NCBI GenBank assembly: GCA_947475735.1
Contig: CANJLQ010000002.1
Coordinates: 1-64,000 of the forward strand
From: Caulobacteraceae bacterium
GTDB lineage: Bacteria; Pseudomonadota; Alphaproteobacteria; Caulobacterales; Caulobacteraceae
Direction: 5' to 3'
Length of the DNA: 64,000 bases
Shown here: in pieces, positions 8,828 to 17,742 of the stretch
Layout: every line of letters begins with the position of its first letter
Position numbering within the stretch: the stretch's first letter is position 1
Position numbers and translations under genes: made by a program
Notes under the pieces: model-generated
What the model was told of the DNA's origin: nothing
The model's input: only the letters and a program-made list of their open reading frames with translations
Database searches by the model: none

Positions 8828-8924
8828 GATGGACCACATAGAGGCGACGAGCGGTGCCGTCATCCCGCAGCAGGGTCGGGACGCATCGCTTGACTTGGCG
8901 CCCGTCCCGTCCGACCTCGGGCGG

Positions 8925-10754
8925 ATGACCTCGCCCGCCCAGACCTCCGAGCCGCAGGACGCGCCGACGCGCGGCCTGCTGGGTCGCGTTTGGCGCGATT
9001 ACCTCAAGAGCCGCCGGGCCCCGCTGATCCTGTCACTGATTTGCGCGGCCGTGGCGGGCATCAGCGCGGCAACGGTGCTTCAGCTTTTGCAGCCCGCGAT
9101 AGACGGCATGTTCCTGGGACAGCCCGTGACGGTGGCGGGCGTCTTCGTCGTGCAGCCGGCGAATGCCCTGTTCGCCATCCCCGCCATCATCATCGGCGTC
9201 GGACTGGTCTGGACCGCGGCGGCCCTGGGCCAGGCCGCCCTGGTCAACCGGCTGGGCCACGGCATCGTCGGAGACATCCAGGTCCGGCTGTTCGGGGCCA
9301 TGATCCGGGCGGACCTGGCGCGGCTGCGCAGCCAGCACTCCGGGGCCTTCGTCTCCAGCGTTCTGTTCGACGCCAATCTGGTGCGCGAGGCCTTCACCAA
9401 CGGGGTCGTGAACTACACCCAGCATGGCCTGACCCTGATCGCGGTGCTGGCCTATATGCTGTGGCTGGACTGGCGAATGACCCTGGTGGTGTTCCTGGGC
9501 GCGCCGATCATCGCCTGGGTCATCCGGCGCTTCGGCAAGCGGATGAGGAAGGCCACGACCGGGGCCATGGTCGAGACCGAGAACCTGTCGACCGCCCTGA
9601 TGGAGAACCTGGACGGCGTCCGGCTGATCAAGATCGAGAACCGCGAGTCGGCCGAAGAAGCCCGCGTCGCCGAGGTCGTCGGCCGTCGTCAGCGCCACGT
9701 GATCAAGTCGGCGGATTCGCGGGCCTTCGCCGGACCGGCGTCCAACCTCGTCGCCATGCTGATCGTAGCCGCCATCATGGCCTATGCCGGCTGGCAGGCG
9801 CGGCAGGGACAGATCACGGTCGGCACCTTCGCGGCCTATGTCGGGCTGCTGATGTCGGCCGGCCAGTCCTTGCGCCAGGTGACCAATCTGCAGACGGTGA
9901 TGACCGAGGGCCTGACGGCCGCGCGTCGGCTGTTCGGGGCGCTGGACATCGCCCCGGAGATCCGCGAGGCGGCGACGCCCCGCCCCCTGCCCCCCGGACC
10001 GGCGACCGTCGATTTCGACCGGGTGTCCTTCGCCTATGGCCCTGCGTCGCCGACCCTGTCGGAGGTTTCGTTCAGCGTCGCGCCGGGCGAGACCGTGGCC
10101 CTGGTCGGGCCGTCGGGCGGGGGCAAGTCGACGCTGCTGAGCCTGTTGCCGCGCTTCTACGACGTGACGGCGGGAGCGGTGACGATCAACGGAGTTGACC
10201 TGCGCGACCTGTCCCTGGCCGATCTGCGAGACCGGATCGCCCTGGTGACCCAGGAGCCCTTCCTGTTCGACGATACCATCGCCGCCAACATCGCCTATGG
10301 CCGGCCGGGCGCGACGACCGAGCAGATCGAAGCGGCCGCCCGGGCGGCGGCCGCGCACGATTTCATCACCGCCCTGCCGGAGGGCTATGCGACCCGCGCG
10401 GGCGAAGCGGGGATGCGTCTGTCCGGTGGCCAGCGGCAACGCATCGCCATCGCCCGGGCCTTCCTGAAAGACGCGCCAATCCTGCTGCTGGACGAAGCGA
10501 CCTCGGCGCTGGACACCGAGAGCGAGGCCCTGGTGCAGGCGGCGCTGGAGCGGCTGATGGCGGGTCGATCAACGTTGATGATCGCCCACAGACTGTCCAC
10601 TGTGCGCCATGCCGACCGCATCCTGGTGCTGGAAGGGGGCCGCATCGTCGAGAGCGGCAGCCACGACGCCCTGGTCAAGCGGGGCGGGCTCTACAGCCGT
10701 CTGGCCCGGCAGCAGTCACTGGACGGATCGCCCACCGTCGCCTCGGTGGCCTGA
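8925..10754 (+). CDS. msbA: MsbA-type lipid A exporter, ABC transporter (fused permease and ATPase)
   Basis: About 609 residues from MTSPAQTSEP. An N-terminal six-helix membrane domain (about residues 30-320) is followed by an ATPase domain with Walker A GPSGGGKST (near 395-403), signature LSGGQRQR (near 498) and Walker B ILLLDEATSALD (near 520), then the switch His in IAHRLSTV. It heads a run of lipid A genes (DUF374 gene, waaA, lpxK), which supports a role in flipping lipid A-core across the inner membrane rather than drug export. An open frame begins at 8802, but that extension overlaps the divergent phosphatase and lacks support. Confidence 0.88.
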   Translation: MTSPAQTSEPQDAPTRGLLGRVWRDYLKSRRAPLILSLICAAVAGISAATVLQLLQPAIDGMFLGQPVTVAGVFVVQPANALFAIPAIIIGVGLVWTAAALGQAALVNRLGHGIVGDIQVRLFGAMIRADLARLRSQHSGAFVSSVLFDANLVREAFTNGVVNYTQHGLTLIAVLAYMLWLDWRMTLVVFLGAPIIAWVIRRFGKRMRKATTGAMVETENLSTALMENLDGVRLIKIENRESAEEARVAEVVGRRQRHVIKSADSRAFAGPASNLVAMLIVAAIMAYAGWQARQGQITVGTFAAYVGLLMSAGQSLRQVTNLQTVMTEGLTAARRLFGALDIAPEIREAATPRPLPPGPATVDFDRVSFAYGPASPTLSEVSFSVAPGETVALVGPSGGGKSTLLSLLPRFYDVTAGAVTINGVDLRDLSLADLRDRIALVTQEPFLFDDTIAANIAYGRPGATTEQIEAAARAAAAHDFITALPEGYATRAGEAGMRLSGGQRQRIAIARAFLKDAPILLLDEATSALDTESEALVQAALERLMAGRSTLMIAHRLSTVRHADRILVLEGGRIVESGSHDALVKRGGLYSRLARQQSLDGSPTVASVA

Positions 10755-10755
10755 C

Positions 10756-11442
10756 GTGAGGCCGCTGCGGAATCCCGTCATCCAGACGGTCCTGTCCAGC
10801 CTGCTCGCCGCCTGGATGCGGTTCTGTTTCGCCACCATTCGCTGGACCTATGAGGGTCGCGAGCACGCTGAGGGCGTCTGGGCGACAGGGGGTGGGGTGA
10901 TCTGCGCCTTCTGGCATTCGCGCATCGGCCTTAGTCCCTCATGCTGGGACCTGACGCGAGCACAGCCCGCCAAGGCATTGATATCCTTGAGTCCAGATGG
11001 ACAATTCATCGCCAAGGCCGTGGCCTTGCAAGGGTTTCCGGCGGTGCGTGGATCCTCGGCCAACAAGGACAAGGCCGATGCGGCCAAGGGGGGGTCGCGG
11101 GCGCTGCGCGACGGGCTGAAACAGCTGAAGGTCGGGGCCCTGGCCATCACGCCGGATGGACCGCGCGGCCCGGCGCGGGTGATGGCGGAGGGCATGCCTC
11201 TGATGGCGCGCATGTCGGGCGCGCCTGTGCTGTTCATCGGCATGAGCTGCAAGCCGGCGGTGCGGCTGAACAGCTGGGACCGGGCGCTGCTGCCCCTGCC
11301 GTTCGGGCGGGGGGCCATCGTCTATGACATCGACCGCTATCCCGAGGGCGCGGACCTGGCGGAGGTCACCGCCGCCTGGACCGAGCGGCTGACGGCCGTG
11401 GAGGCGCGGGCCGACGCGATCACGGGACTGGAGCGGCTGTGA
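10756..11442 (+). CDS. DUF374 lysophospholipid acyltransferase-like protein
   Basis: A GTG start directly after the msbA stop gives 228 residues. Features are a hydrophobic N-terminus (VIQTVLSSLLAAWMRFCF), FWHSRIGL, an ISLSPDGQ segment, and TPDGPRGPARVM, all typical of the DUF374 family that accompanies Kdo/lipid A genes. Resemblance to acyltransferases suggests a lipid A acylation or handling step, but the reaction is not established. It overlaps waaA by four bases (GTGA). Confidence 0.82.
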   Translation: MRPLRNPVIQTVLSSLLAAWMRFCFATIRWTYEGREHAEGVWATGGGVICAFWHSRIGLSPSCWDLTRAQPAKALISLSPDGQFIAKAVALQGFPAVRGSSANKDKADAAKGGSRALRDGLKQLKVGALAITPDGPRGPARVMAEGMPLMARMSGAPVLFIGMSCKPAVRLNSWDRALLPLPFGRGAIVYDIDRYPEGADLAEVTAAWTERLTAVEARADAITGLERL

Positions 11443-12722
11443 GCCTGGCCCTGTTCGCCTATCGTATGATGACCCGGCTGCTGGAGCCCCTGGCCCCGCG
11501 CCTGCTCGATGCCCGGGCAAAACAGGGCAAGGAAGACCCACGTCGGGTCGATGAGCGGCTGGGTGTGGCAGGCGTCGCCCGACCTGACGGAGATCTGGTC
11601 TGGCTGCATGGCGTTAGCGTCGGCGAGACCCTGAGCCTGCTGCCGGTGGTCGAGCGGTTCCGCAAGGCGCGGCCGGGCCTGACGGTGCTGGTGACCTCGG
11701 GCACCCTGACCTCGGCCGAGTTGCTGGCGCGGCGTCTGCCGGACGGGGTGATCCACCAGTTCGCGCCGGTGGATGCGCCAAGCGCGGTCGCGGCCTTCCT
11801 AGACCACTGGAAACCGTCACTGGGCGTGTTCGTCGAGAGCGAGCTGTGGCCCAACCTGATCGGGGCGGCCAAGGCGCGGGGCATTCCCCTGGCCCTCGTC
11901 AGCGCGCGCATCACCGAGAAAACCGCCGAGGGCTGGGCGCGGTTTCCAGCGGCAGCCCGCGAGGTGATCGGCAGCTTCGACCGGATCATGCCGCAGGACA
12001 TCGTCTCGGCGGATCGCATCCAGGCTATGGGCGGCCGGATCGACGGGCTGGTGAACCTGAAGCTCTCGGGCGGGGCCCTGCCCCACGACCCGGCGGCCTT
12101 CACGGCCCTGTCGGCGGCGATCGGGGATCGGCCGGTCGTGGTGGCCGCGAGCACCCATGAGGGCGAGGAGATCGCGGTGGTCCGGGCTCTGGACCACCTT
12201 GCCGAGCGGCTGTGCCTGATCCTGGTGCCGCGCCATCCGGAGCGCGGGGGCGAGATCGCGACGACCCTGACCCGCGACGGCTATCGCTTCGCGCTGCGGT
12301 CACAGGGGGCCGTGCCGAACGCAGAGACCGACATCTACGTCGCCGACACCCTGGGGGAGCTGGGCCTGTTCCTGCGGTTGGCGGATGTGGTGGTGATGGG
12401 CGGGTCGTTCGGATCGTTTCTGGGGCGTGAGCCGTGGGGCGGGCACAATCCGCTGGAGCCCGCGCGGCTGGGCAAGCCCGCCGTCACCGGGCCGGACGCA
12501 GCCAACTGGCGCGAAGTGACCGACGCCCTGACGGCGGCCGGAGGCCTGGCCGTGGTGGCCTCCCCCGGCGACCTGCCTGGGGTGGTCGCGCCTCTGCTGA
12601 ACGATCCGGCGGCCGCCCGGGCCATGGGCGAGCGGGCACAACGCGCGGCGGCGGACGCCGGGGCAGGGCTGGATCGGCTGTGGGAAACGCTGTCGCCCTT
12701 GTTGCCGAGGGCCGGGCGATGA
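11439..12722 (+). CDS. waaA: Kdo transferase (3-deoxy-D-manno-octulosonic acid transferase)
   Basis: 427 residues with a GTG start overlapping the upstream stop. The N-terminal membrane anchor and GT30 fold are recognisable from WLHGVSVGE (residues near 55), VLVTSGTLTSAELLARRLP, the catalytic-region VFVESELWPN, and the C-terminal sugar-nucleotide site GGSFG followed by GGHNPLEPA. It adds Kdo from CMP-Kdo to lipid IVA at the cytoplasmic face. It lies third in the msbA operon and overlaps lpxK by ATGA. Confidence 0.93.
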   Translation: MSLALFAYRMMTRLLEPLAPRLLDARAKQGKEDPRRVDERLGVAGVARPDGDLVWLHGVSVGETLSLLPVVERFRKARPGLTVLVTSGTLTSAELLARRLPDGVIHQFAPVDAPSAVAAFLDHWKPSLGVFVESELWPNLIGAAKARGIPLALVSARITEKTAEGWARFPAAAREVIGSFDRIMPQDIVSADRIQAMGGRIDGLVNLKLSGGALPHDPAAFTALSAAIGDRPVVVAASTHEGEEIAVVRALDHLAERLCLILVPRHPERGGEIATTLTRDGYRFALRSQGAVPNAETDIYVADTLGELGLFLRLADVVVMGGSFGSFLGREPWGGHNPLEPARLGKPAVTGPDAANWREVTDALTAAGGLAVVASPGDLPGVVAPLLNDPAAARAMGERAQRAAADAGAGLDRLWETLSPLLPRAGR

Positions 12723-13723
12723 AGCTGTCGACCCCGCGCTGGTGGTACGAACGTCACGGTCGGCACGGCCGCGTCACCCGCACCCTGCTGAAGCCTGCGT
12801 CCTGGCTGTGGGCGGCGGCGACGGCGCGGCGGATCGCGCGGACCGAGGGCGAGGACGTCGGCGTGCCGGTGATCTCGATCGGCAACCTGACGGTCGGGGG
12901 GTCGGGAAAGACGCCGGTGGCGCGCGAGGTGCTGCGTCTGCTGCGGGGATCGGGCGTCGAGGCGCACGGCCTGTCGCGCGGCTATGGCGGGCGGCTGGAG
13001 GGGCCGGTGCGGGTCGATCCATCGGCGCATGGAGCGGCGGACGTGGGCGACGAGCCCCTGATGCTGGCCGTCGACGCGCCGATGTGGGTCGCGCGCGATC
13101 GCGTGGCCGGGGCCCGGGCGGCGGTGGCGGCGGGTGCCCAGGCCCTCGTGTTGGATGACGGCCATCAAAACCCGGCGCTGAAGAAAACGCTCAGCCTAAT
13201 CGTCGTGGACGGCGAGACGCGCGATGACGAATGGCCGTTCGGCGACGGCTCGGTGTTTCCGTCGGGGCCGATGCGGGAACCGCTGACGGCCGGCCTGGCG
13301 CGGGCCGATGCCGTCGTGGTGCTGCTGCCCGCCGATGCGCGCGAGGCCGATCCGGAGCTGCTGGCGGTATTCGGCCCCCTGCCCGTCTTCATCGCCCGGC
13401 TGGAGCCCTCAGGACCGCCGCCGGAGGGGCCGCAGGTCGGGTTCGCGGGCATCGCCAAGCCGTGGAAGGTGGAGAGGGCACTGAAGGCGGCGGGCTGCGA
13501 TCTGAAGGATTTCGCGCCCTTTCCCGACCACGCCGACTATCGGCCGGAGGACCTGGCGTTTCTCGCCGATCGCGCGGCGCTGTTCGAGGCGGGGCTCGTC
13601 ACCACCGAGAAGGACTGGGTGCGCCTGCCCCCCGACTGGCGGGTGCGGGTCAAGGCGTGGCCGGTGGTGGCGCGATTCGAGGACGAGGCGGCGTTCAGCG
13701 GACTGCTGAAGCGCAAAAGCTGA
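12719..13723 (+). CDS. lpxK: Tetraacyldisaccharide 4'-kinase
   Basis: 334 residues from MKLSTPRWWYERHG. It has the LpxK Walker A GNLTVGGSGKTPV (about residues 58-70), LSRGYGG, and ALVLDDGHQNP, the DDGHQ motif of this kinase. It phosphorylates the 4' position of the lipid A disaccharide. The start overlaps the waaA stop (ATGA), making it the last gene of the operon, which runs convergently into tipF with an inverted repeat between them. Confidence 0.94.
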   Translation: MKLSTPRWWYERHGRHGRVTRTLLKPASWLWAAATARRIARTEGEDVGVPVISIGNLTVGGSGKTPVAREVLRLLRGSGVEAHGLSRGYGGRLEGPVRVDPSAHGAADVGDEPLMLAVDAPMWVARDRVAGARAAVAAGAQALVLDDGHQNPALKKTLSLIVVDGETRDDEWPFGDGSVFPSGPMREPLTAGLARADAVVVLLPADAREADPELLAVFGPLPVFIARLEPSGPPPEGPQVGFAGIAKPWKVERALKAAGCDLKDFAPFPDHADYRPEDLAFLADRAALFEAGLVTTEKDWVRLPPDWRVRVKAWPVVARFEDEAAFSGLLKRKS

Positions 13724-13735
13724 CCCCTCACCTTT

Positions 13736-13895
13736 CGTCATTCCGGGCGGAGGCGCGCTGGCGCCGCAGACCCGGAACGGGGCGGCGCCGAAGCGAAGCG
13801 AAGGCGAAATGCGTCCACGAAGAAACGCGTGACAGGTTCGCGCTGTCGCGCGCCGCCTTGTTCCGGGTCTACGCTTCGCTCCGCCCGGAATGACG
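13736..13895. repeat. Intergenic inverted-repeat element, family A, between lpxK and tipF
   Basis: The left arm (13736-13778) starts CGTCATTCCGGGCGGAG and ends GACCCGGAAC; the right arm (13860-13895) is its reverse complement except for a few extra bases in the left arm. An internal segment repeats AAGCGAAGCGAAGGC. It fills nearly all of the 185-base gap between two convergent genes, so its stem could also act as a bidirectional transcription stop, though no U-tract follows. Confidence 0.75.
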
Positions 13896-13908
13896 ACAGA
13901 GGGGCCCG

Positions 13909-15183
13909 TCAGGCGTAGCGTCGGCGCTTCTCGGCGTTGATCAGGGTCGAGCGCACGAAGTCGGCCGGCGGGTCGGTCTCGGCCAGGACGGCTTCCTTGA
14001 TGGCGCGGGGCTCGCCGAACAGGTGGCCCTGGGCGAGGGTGATGTCGAGCTCCAGGATGTCGACGATCTGGCGCTCGTTCTCGCACTTCTCGGCGATGAC
14101 CTCGATGCCGTAGCGGCGGGTCAGCTGGGCGAAGTCGGCGGCCTGGATGTCGCGCAGGGACGGGATCGGCGAGCCGCCGTCCAGATCCAGCAGCTGTTCG
14201 ATCAGGAGGTCGGCGGCGACCTTCACGAACTTCACGTCCGACCGCTGCAGGTCGTTGAAGTCGAGGTCCAGCGTCTGGACCTTGTCCAGGGAGAAGCGGA
14301 AGCCGAGGTCGGCCAGCTTGGCCATGTTGCGCGCCTCGACCGCGCCGCGCGCGTCGAACGTCGCCTGGCCCAGTTCGAAGATCAGGGCCTGGTTCAGGTC
14401 GCGATTCTCGCTGAGGAACTGCAGGAACTGGGGGAAGAAGGTCTCGTCGCCCAGGCTGGACAGGGCCACGTTGCAGAAGACGCCGACCTTGCGGTCCTGG
14501 CGCGCCAGCCGACGCACGATCTGGGCGCAGCGGAACAGCAGCAGGTTGTCGATGGCCGGAACCAGCCCCTCGCCCTCGGCGATCGACAGATATTCGGCGG
14601 GCATCATCACCCGGTCGGTCGAATCCCGCAGGCGGGTGAAGCTCTCGTAGAAGACGGTCCGGCGCTGCGGCAGGGTCACGAGGGGCTGAAGATACAGGTC
14701 GACGCGGTTCTCGGTCAGGGCGTCGTGGACGGTACGGAGCAGCAGGTTGGACTGCTGGTGCCGCCGCGCTTCGGCGCTGTCGGGGGCGACCATTGGCGTG
14801 ACCGTCAGGCGCTGGTCGATGGAGGCGCTCATCTGCTGAATCAGGTCTTCAAGCATCCGGACCTCGCCGGACAGTTCCTCGGTGCGGGTCAGCGCGCCAG
14901 CCTCGATGGCTTGGGCGAGGTCGCCCAGGGCTCCTTGCGTCTGCTCCATGGCGTCGGCCAGCAGGCGGTGGGCCTCGCGGACATTGTCGATCTCGGTCTT
15001 CAGTCGCCGGCGCTCCGCCGCGCCGGCGACGAGGGCGTGTCCCGCCGCAAGCACGCCCAGCATGCCCAACGTCGCTGCGATCCCCGGGCCCAGGCCAAGC
15101 CCCGCCCGCCACAGAAAGGCACCGACCGTCATCGCCAGGAAGACGTAGCCGAAGAACAGGAAGCCGTTGGTCAGTGCACGCAT
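13909..15183 (-). CDS. tipF: TipF-like EAL-domain protein (flagellum assembly/polarity, degenerate)
   Basis: 424 residues with two N-terminal membrane helices (about 6-23 and 33-55), a coiled coil (about 57-125) and a C-terminal EAL domain (about 150-405). The EAL motif is replaced by YESF (Glu180 kept), and the usual DDFGTG loop reads LDKVQTLD, so a catalytic metal ligand is lost while Asn and Glu positions (FCNVALSS, IFELGQ) remain. Caulobacter TipF has this architecture and acts as a c-di-GMP receptor for placing the flagellum rather than as a phosphodiesterase. The assignment rests on architecture and degeneracy, not on flagellar neighbours, of which there are none. Confidence 0.8.
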   Translation of the reverse strand: MRALTNGFLFFGYVFLAMTVGAFLWRAGLGLGPGIAATLGMLGVLAAGHALVAGAAERRRLKTEIDNVREAHRLLADAMEQTQGALGDLAQAIEAGALTRTEELSGEVRMLEDLIQQMSASIDQRLTVTPMVAPDSAEARRHQQSNLLLRTVHDALTENRVDLYLQPLVTLPQRRTVFYESFTRLRDSTDRVMMPAEYLSIAEGEGLVPAIDNLLLFRCAQIVRRLARQDRKVGVFCNVALSSLGDETFFPQFLQFLSENRDLNQALIFELGQATFDARGAVEARNMAKLADLGFRFSLDKVQTLDLDFNDLQRSDVKFVKVAADLLIEQLLDLDGGSPIPSLRDIQAADFAQLTRRYGIEVIAEKCENERQIVDILELDITLAQGHLFGEPRAIKEAVLAETDPPADFVRSTLINAEKRRRYA

Positions 15184-15294
15184 GGGAACGGGTTTGTCCG
15201 ACTTCCCGGATGGAATCGACCGAGTATCAGGCTATCAGGGCCAGACCGCTAGGGCATGGCGCGAATAAACGACGCCGATATCAGGGGATAGGCC

Positions 15295-16065
15295 ATGGAA
15301 CTGTTCAACCTCACCGGCAAGAGCGCCATCATCACCGGCTCGTCCAAGGGCATCGGCAAGGCGATCGCCGAGCGGCTGGCGGAACACGGAGCCAACGTCG
15401 TCATCTCGTCGAGGAAGGCCGGACCCTGCGACGAGGTCGCCGCCGCCATCAATGCGAAGCACGGCGAGGGCCGCGCCATCGCCATCCCGGCCAACATCGC
15501 GTCCAAAGAGGATTTGCAGCGCCTGGTCGACGAGACCAACGCCGCCTTCGGCAAGATCGACATCCTGATCTGCAACGCGGCGTCCAACCCCTATGCCGGG
15601 CCGATGGCGGGCATATCGGACGATCAGTTCAACAAGATCCTGCAGAACAACGTCGTCTCCAACCACTGGCTGATCCAGATGGTCGCGCCCCAGATGCTGG
15701 AGCGTCGGTCCGGGGCGATCACCGTGGTGTCGTCGATCGGCGGCCTGCGCGGCAACGCCCTGATCGGCGCCTACAACATCTCCAAGGCCGCCGACATGCA
15801 GCTGGTGAGAAACCTCGCCGTCGAGTGGGGGCCGTCGAACGTGCGGGTCAACTGCATCGCCCCGGGCCTCGTTCAGACCGACTTCGCCAAGTATTTGTGG
15901 GAAAACCCCGAGATCCTAAAGGTCGCCACCGACCCCGCCCCTCTGCGCCGCATCGGCCAGCCGGACGAGATCGCCGGGGCAGCGGTCTATCTGTCGTCGC
16001 CGGCCTCCAGCTACATGACCGGCCAGACCCTGGTCGTCGACGGCGGGATCACCATTGCCTGGTGA
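15295..16065 (+). CDS. Short-chain dehydrogenase/reductase
   Basis: 256 residues, a classical SDR: cofactor motif TGSSKGIG (about residues 15-22), NAAS (near 95), catalytic Ser in VVSSIGG, YNISK (Tyr and Lys four apart), and a C-terminal VVDGGITIAW. The RKAG after the second strand fits NADP preference. The substrate cannot be told from sequence. The start has an AGGGGA site in front. Downstream is a family B repeat and then an LpxL-type gene on the same strand. Confidence 0.9.
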   Translation: MELFNLTGKSAIITGSSKGIGKAIAERLAEHGANVVISSRKAGPCDEVAAAINAKHGEGRAIAIPANIASKEDLQRLVDETNAAFGKIDILICNAASNPYAGPMAGISDDQFNKILQNNVVSNHWLIQMVAPQMLERRSGAITVVSSIGGLRGNALIGAYNISKAADMQLVRNLAVEWGPSNVRVNCIAPGLVQTDFAKYLWENPEILKVATDPAPLRRIGQPDEIAGAAVYLSSPASSYMTGQTLVVDGGITIAW

Positions 16066-16075
16066 CACCCCTCAT

Positions 16076-16214
16076 CCGTCATCCTCGGACTTGATCCGAG
16101 GATCGGACCGTCCTTACGCAGAACAGGAGGGCGGCGCTTGGTGCCGTCCACGCGTCCGTGCAACGGCACAGCGCGCCCGACGTCCGATCCTCGGATCAAG
16201 TCCGAGGATGACGG
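16076..16214. repeat. Intergenic inverted-repeat element, family B
   Basis: Perfect 32-base arms at 16076-16107 and 16183-16214 face each other across 75 bases. Each arm is itself a hairpin, CCTCGGA-CTTGA-TCCGAGG, so one element contains two small hairpins and one long stem. The same arm sequence recurs at 43049-43080 and 43149-43180. It lies between the SDR gene and the LpxL-type gene. It resembles bacterial REP/BIME elements in layout. Confidence 0.88.
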
Positions 16215-16236
16215 CGTGTGAGGTGAGGGCAACGCG

Positions 16237-17175
16237 ATGACCCAGCGGGCGAGCCTGCGCCAGGACCTGACCTGGCGGCTGGAGGCGGCGGCCTTCGCGG
16301 GGTTCATCGGCCTAATGCGGCTGATTGGGCTGGAGAACGCTTCGAACTTCGGCGGCTGGCTGTTGCGGACACTCGGCCCTCGCGTCGGAACCCACCGGAC
16401 GGTCCTCCGCAACCTGCGCATCGCCTTCCCCGACATGGACCCGGCCGAGCGCGAGCGGCTGGCCATTGCCCAGTGGGAGCAGACCGGCCGCACCTTCGCC
16501 GAGACAGCCGTCATGGACCGCCTGACGCCCGCGTCGGGTCGCATCGATATCGTCGGGGCCGAGCGGCTGGAGGCCATCCGCGCGTCAGGCAAGCCCGTCG
16601 TCTTCGTGGCGGGCCATATGGCCAATATCGAGACCATGGCGGCGGTGCTGGTGGCCTCCGGCATTCCGGTCCAGGTGACCTACCGCGCCGCCAACAACCC
16701 TTATGTCGATGCCCAGATCATCGCGGCGCGCGCTCGCTACGGCATCAAGCTGTTCGCGCCCAAGGGCGGCGACGGCGCGCGCGAACTGCTGGCCGGCATG
16801 AGCCGGGGCGAGAGCGTCGCCCTGATGAACGACCAGAAATTCTCGGAGGGGCCCGAGGTCGTCTTCTTCGGTCAGCCGGTGAACGCGGCGCCGGGGCCCA
16901 GCCGCCTGGCCCTGAGGTTCGGCACGGTGATCCAGCCCATGTCCGTGGTCCGTCTGCCCGGCGTGCGCTTTCGCGTGACGGCTCACGAACCGATCCAGAT
17001 CGCGCCGACGGGTGACCGCCAGGCCGACATCGCCCGGGGCGTCCAGGCCATCACGACCTTCATCGAGGAGCGCGTGCGCGAGCATCCCGTCGACTGGTTC
17101 TGGGTCCACAAGCGGTGGCCCGACCGGGTCTACGCCGCGCTGGATCCCGCGCCGCCCAGGGCCGCCTCGACCTGA
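16237..17175 (+). CDS. LpxL/HtrB-family lipid A acyltransferase
   Basis: 312 residues, beginning with a membrane-proximal helix (AAFAGFIGLMRLIGL). It has the family HX4(D/E) motif as AGHMANIE (His near residue 127), NDQK (substrate pocket), and DWFWVHKRWP at the C-terminus. Family members transfer an acyl chain from acyl-ACP to Kdo2-lipid IVA at the inner membrane. It is separate from the msbA-lpxK operon. Its last 46 bases overlap the convergent response regulator gene. Confidence 0.9.
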   Translation: MTQRASLRQDLTWRLEAAAFAGFIGLMRLIGLENASNFGGWLLRTLGPRVGTHRTVLRNLRIAFPDMDPAERERLAIAQWEQTGRTFAETAVMDRLTPASGRIDIVGAERLEAIRASGKPVVFVAGHMANIETMAAVLVASGIPVQVTYRAANNPYVDAQIIAARARYGIKLFAPKGGDGARELLAGMSRGESVALMNDQKFSEGPEVVFFGQPVNAAPGPSRLALRFGTVIQPMSVVRLPGVRFRVTAHEPIQIAPTGDRQADIARGVQAITTFIEERVREHPVDWFWVHKRWPDRVYAALDPAPPRAAST

Positions 17176-17657
17176 TCGGTCGAGCGGCGGAACGGGCCCC
17201 TGAAGCTGGCGGCGTTGGTCCGGCGGCGGTCCGGGCCGAAATAGTCGTCGGTCTTCACGAACGGCCTGGGACGCATGATCACGGCCTGGATGCGGTCGAA
17301 GACGGCCTTGGCGGTGATTGGCTTGACCACGAACTCGGTGACGCCGGCGTCGCGCGCCTCATAGACGCGGCTCTTCTCCGAATGGCCGGTCATCATGATG
17401 ATCGGCAGATAGGGATTGGCGCTGTCGGGGCTGTTGCGGATCAGCCGGGTGAACTCGACCCCGTCCAGCGGGAACATGTTGAAATCGACGATGGCCAGAT
17501 CGACCGGATGGTCGCGCACCACGTCGAGCGCGGCCGCCCCGTCGGACACCTCGCGGATGTTGCGCACACCCGCCGATTGCAGGATCGCCGAGGTGATGGC
17601 GCGCATGTGCTGGTTGTCGTCGACCAGCAGGATGTGAAGGGTCTGGAGTGCGGACAT
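17130..17657 (-). CDS. CheY-like single-domain response regulator with short tail
   Basis: 175 residues. A receiver domain (about 5-125) holds the acidic pair VDDN, phosphoacceptor Asp58 in AIVDFNM, MMTGH and FVVKPI (Lys near 110). A C-terminal tail follows with FGPDRRR, often seen in alphaproteobacterial stand-alone regulators. No output domain or adjacent kinase is present, so it probably acts by protein binding. The 3' end overlaps the LpxL-type gene by 46 bases on the opposite strand. Confidence 0.87.
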   Translation of the reverse strand: MSALQTLHILLVDDNQHMRAITSAILQSAGVRNIREVSDGAAALDVVRDHPVDLAIVDFNMFPLDGVEFTRLIRNSPDSANPYLPIIMMTGHSEKSRVYEARDAGVTEFVVKPITAKAVFDRIQAVIMRPRPFVKTDDYFGPDRRRTNAASFRGPFRRSTDQVEAALGGAGSSAA

Positions 17658-17742
17658 GGTGAGCCGGTCGCGATCGTCCCCCCGACGATCAAGCGGGAGA
17701 GTCTAGGGATGGATCACTGCAACGTCCACGACCGACCAGGGT

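Noticed and set aside
8802-8924. N-terminal extension of MsbA by 41 residues
   Set aside because: It overlaps the start of the divergent phosphatase gene and has no hydrophobic or family sequence; the ATG at 8925 is more plausible.
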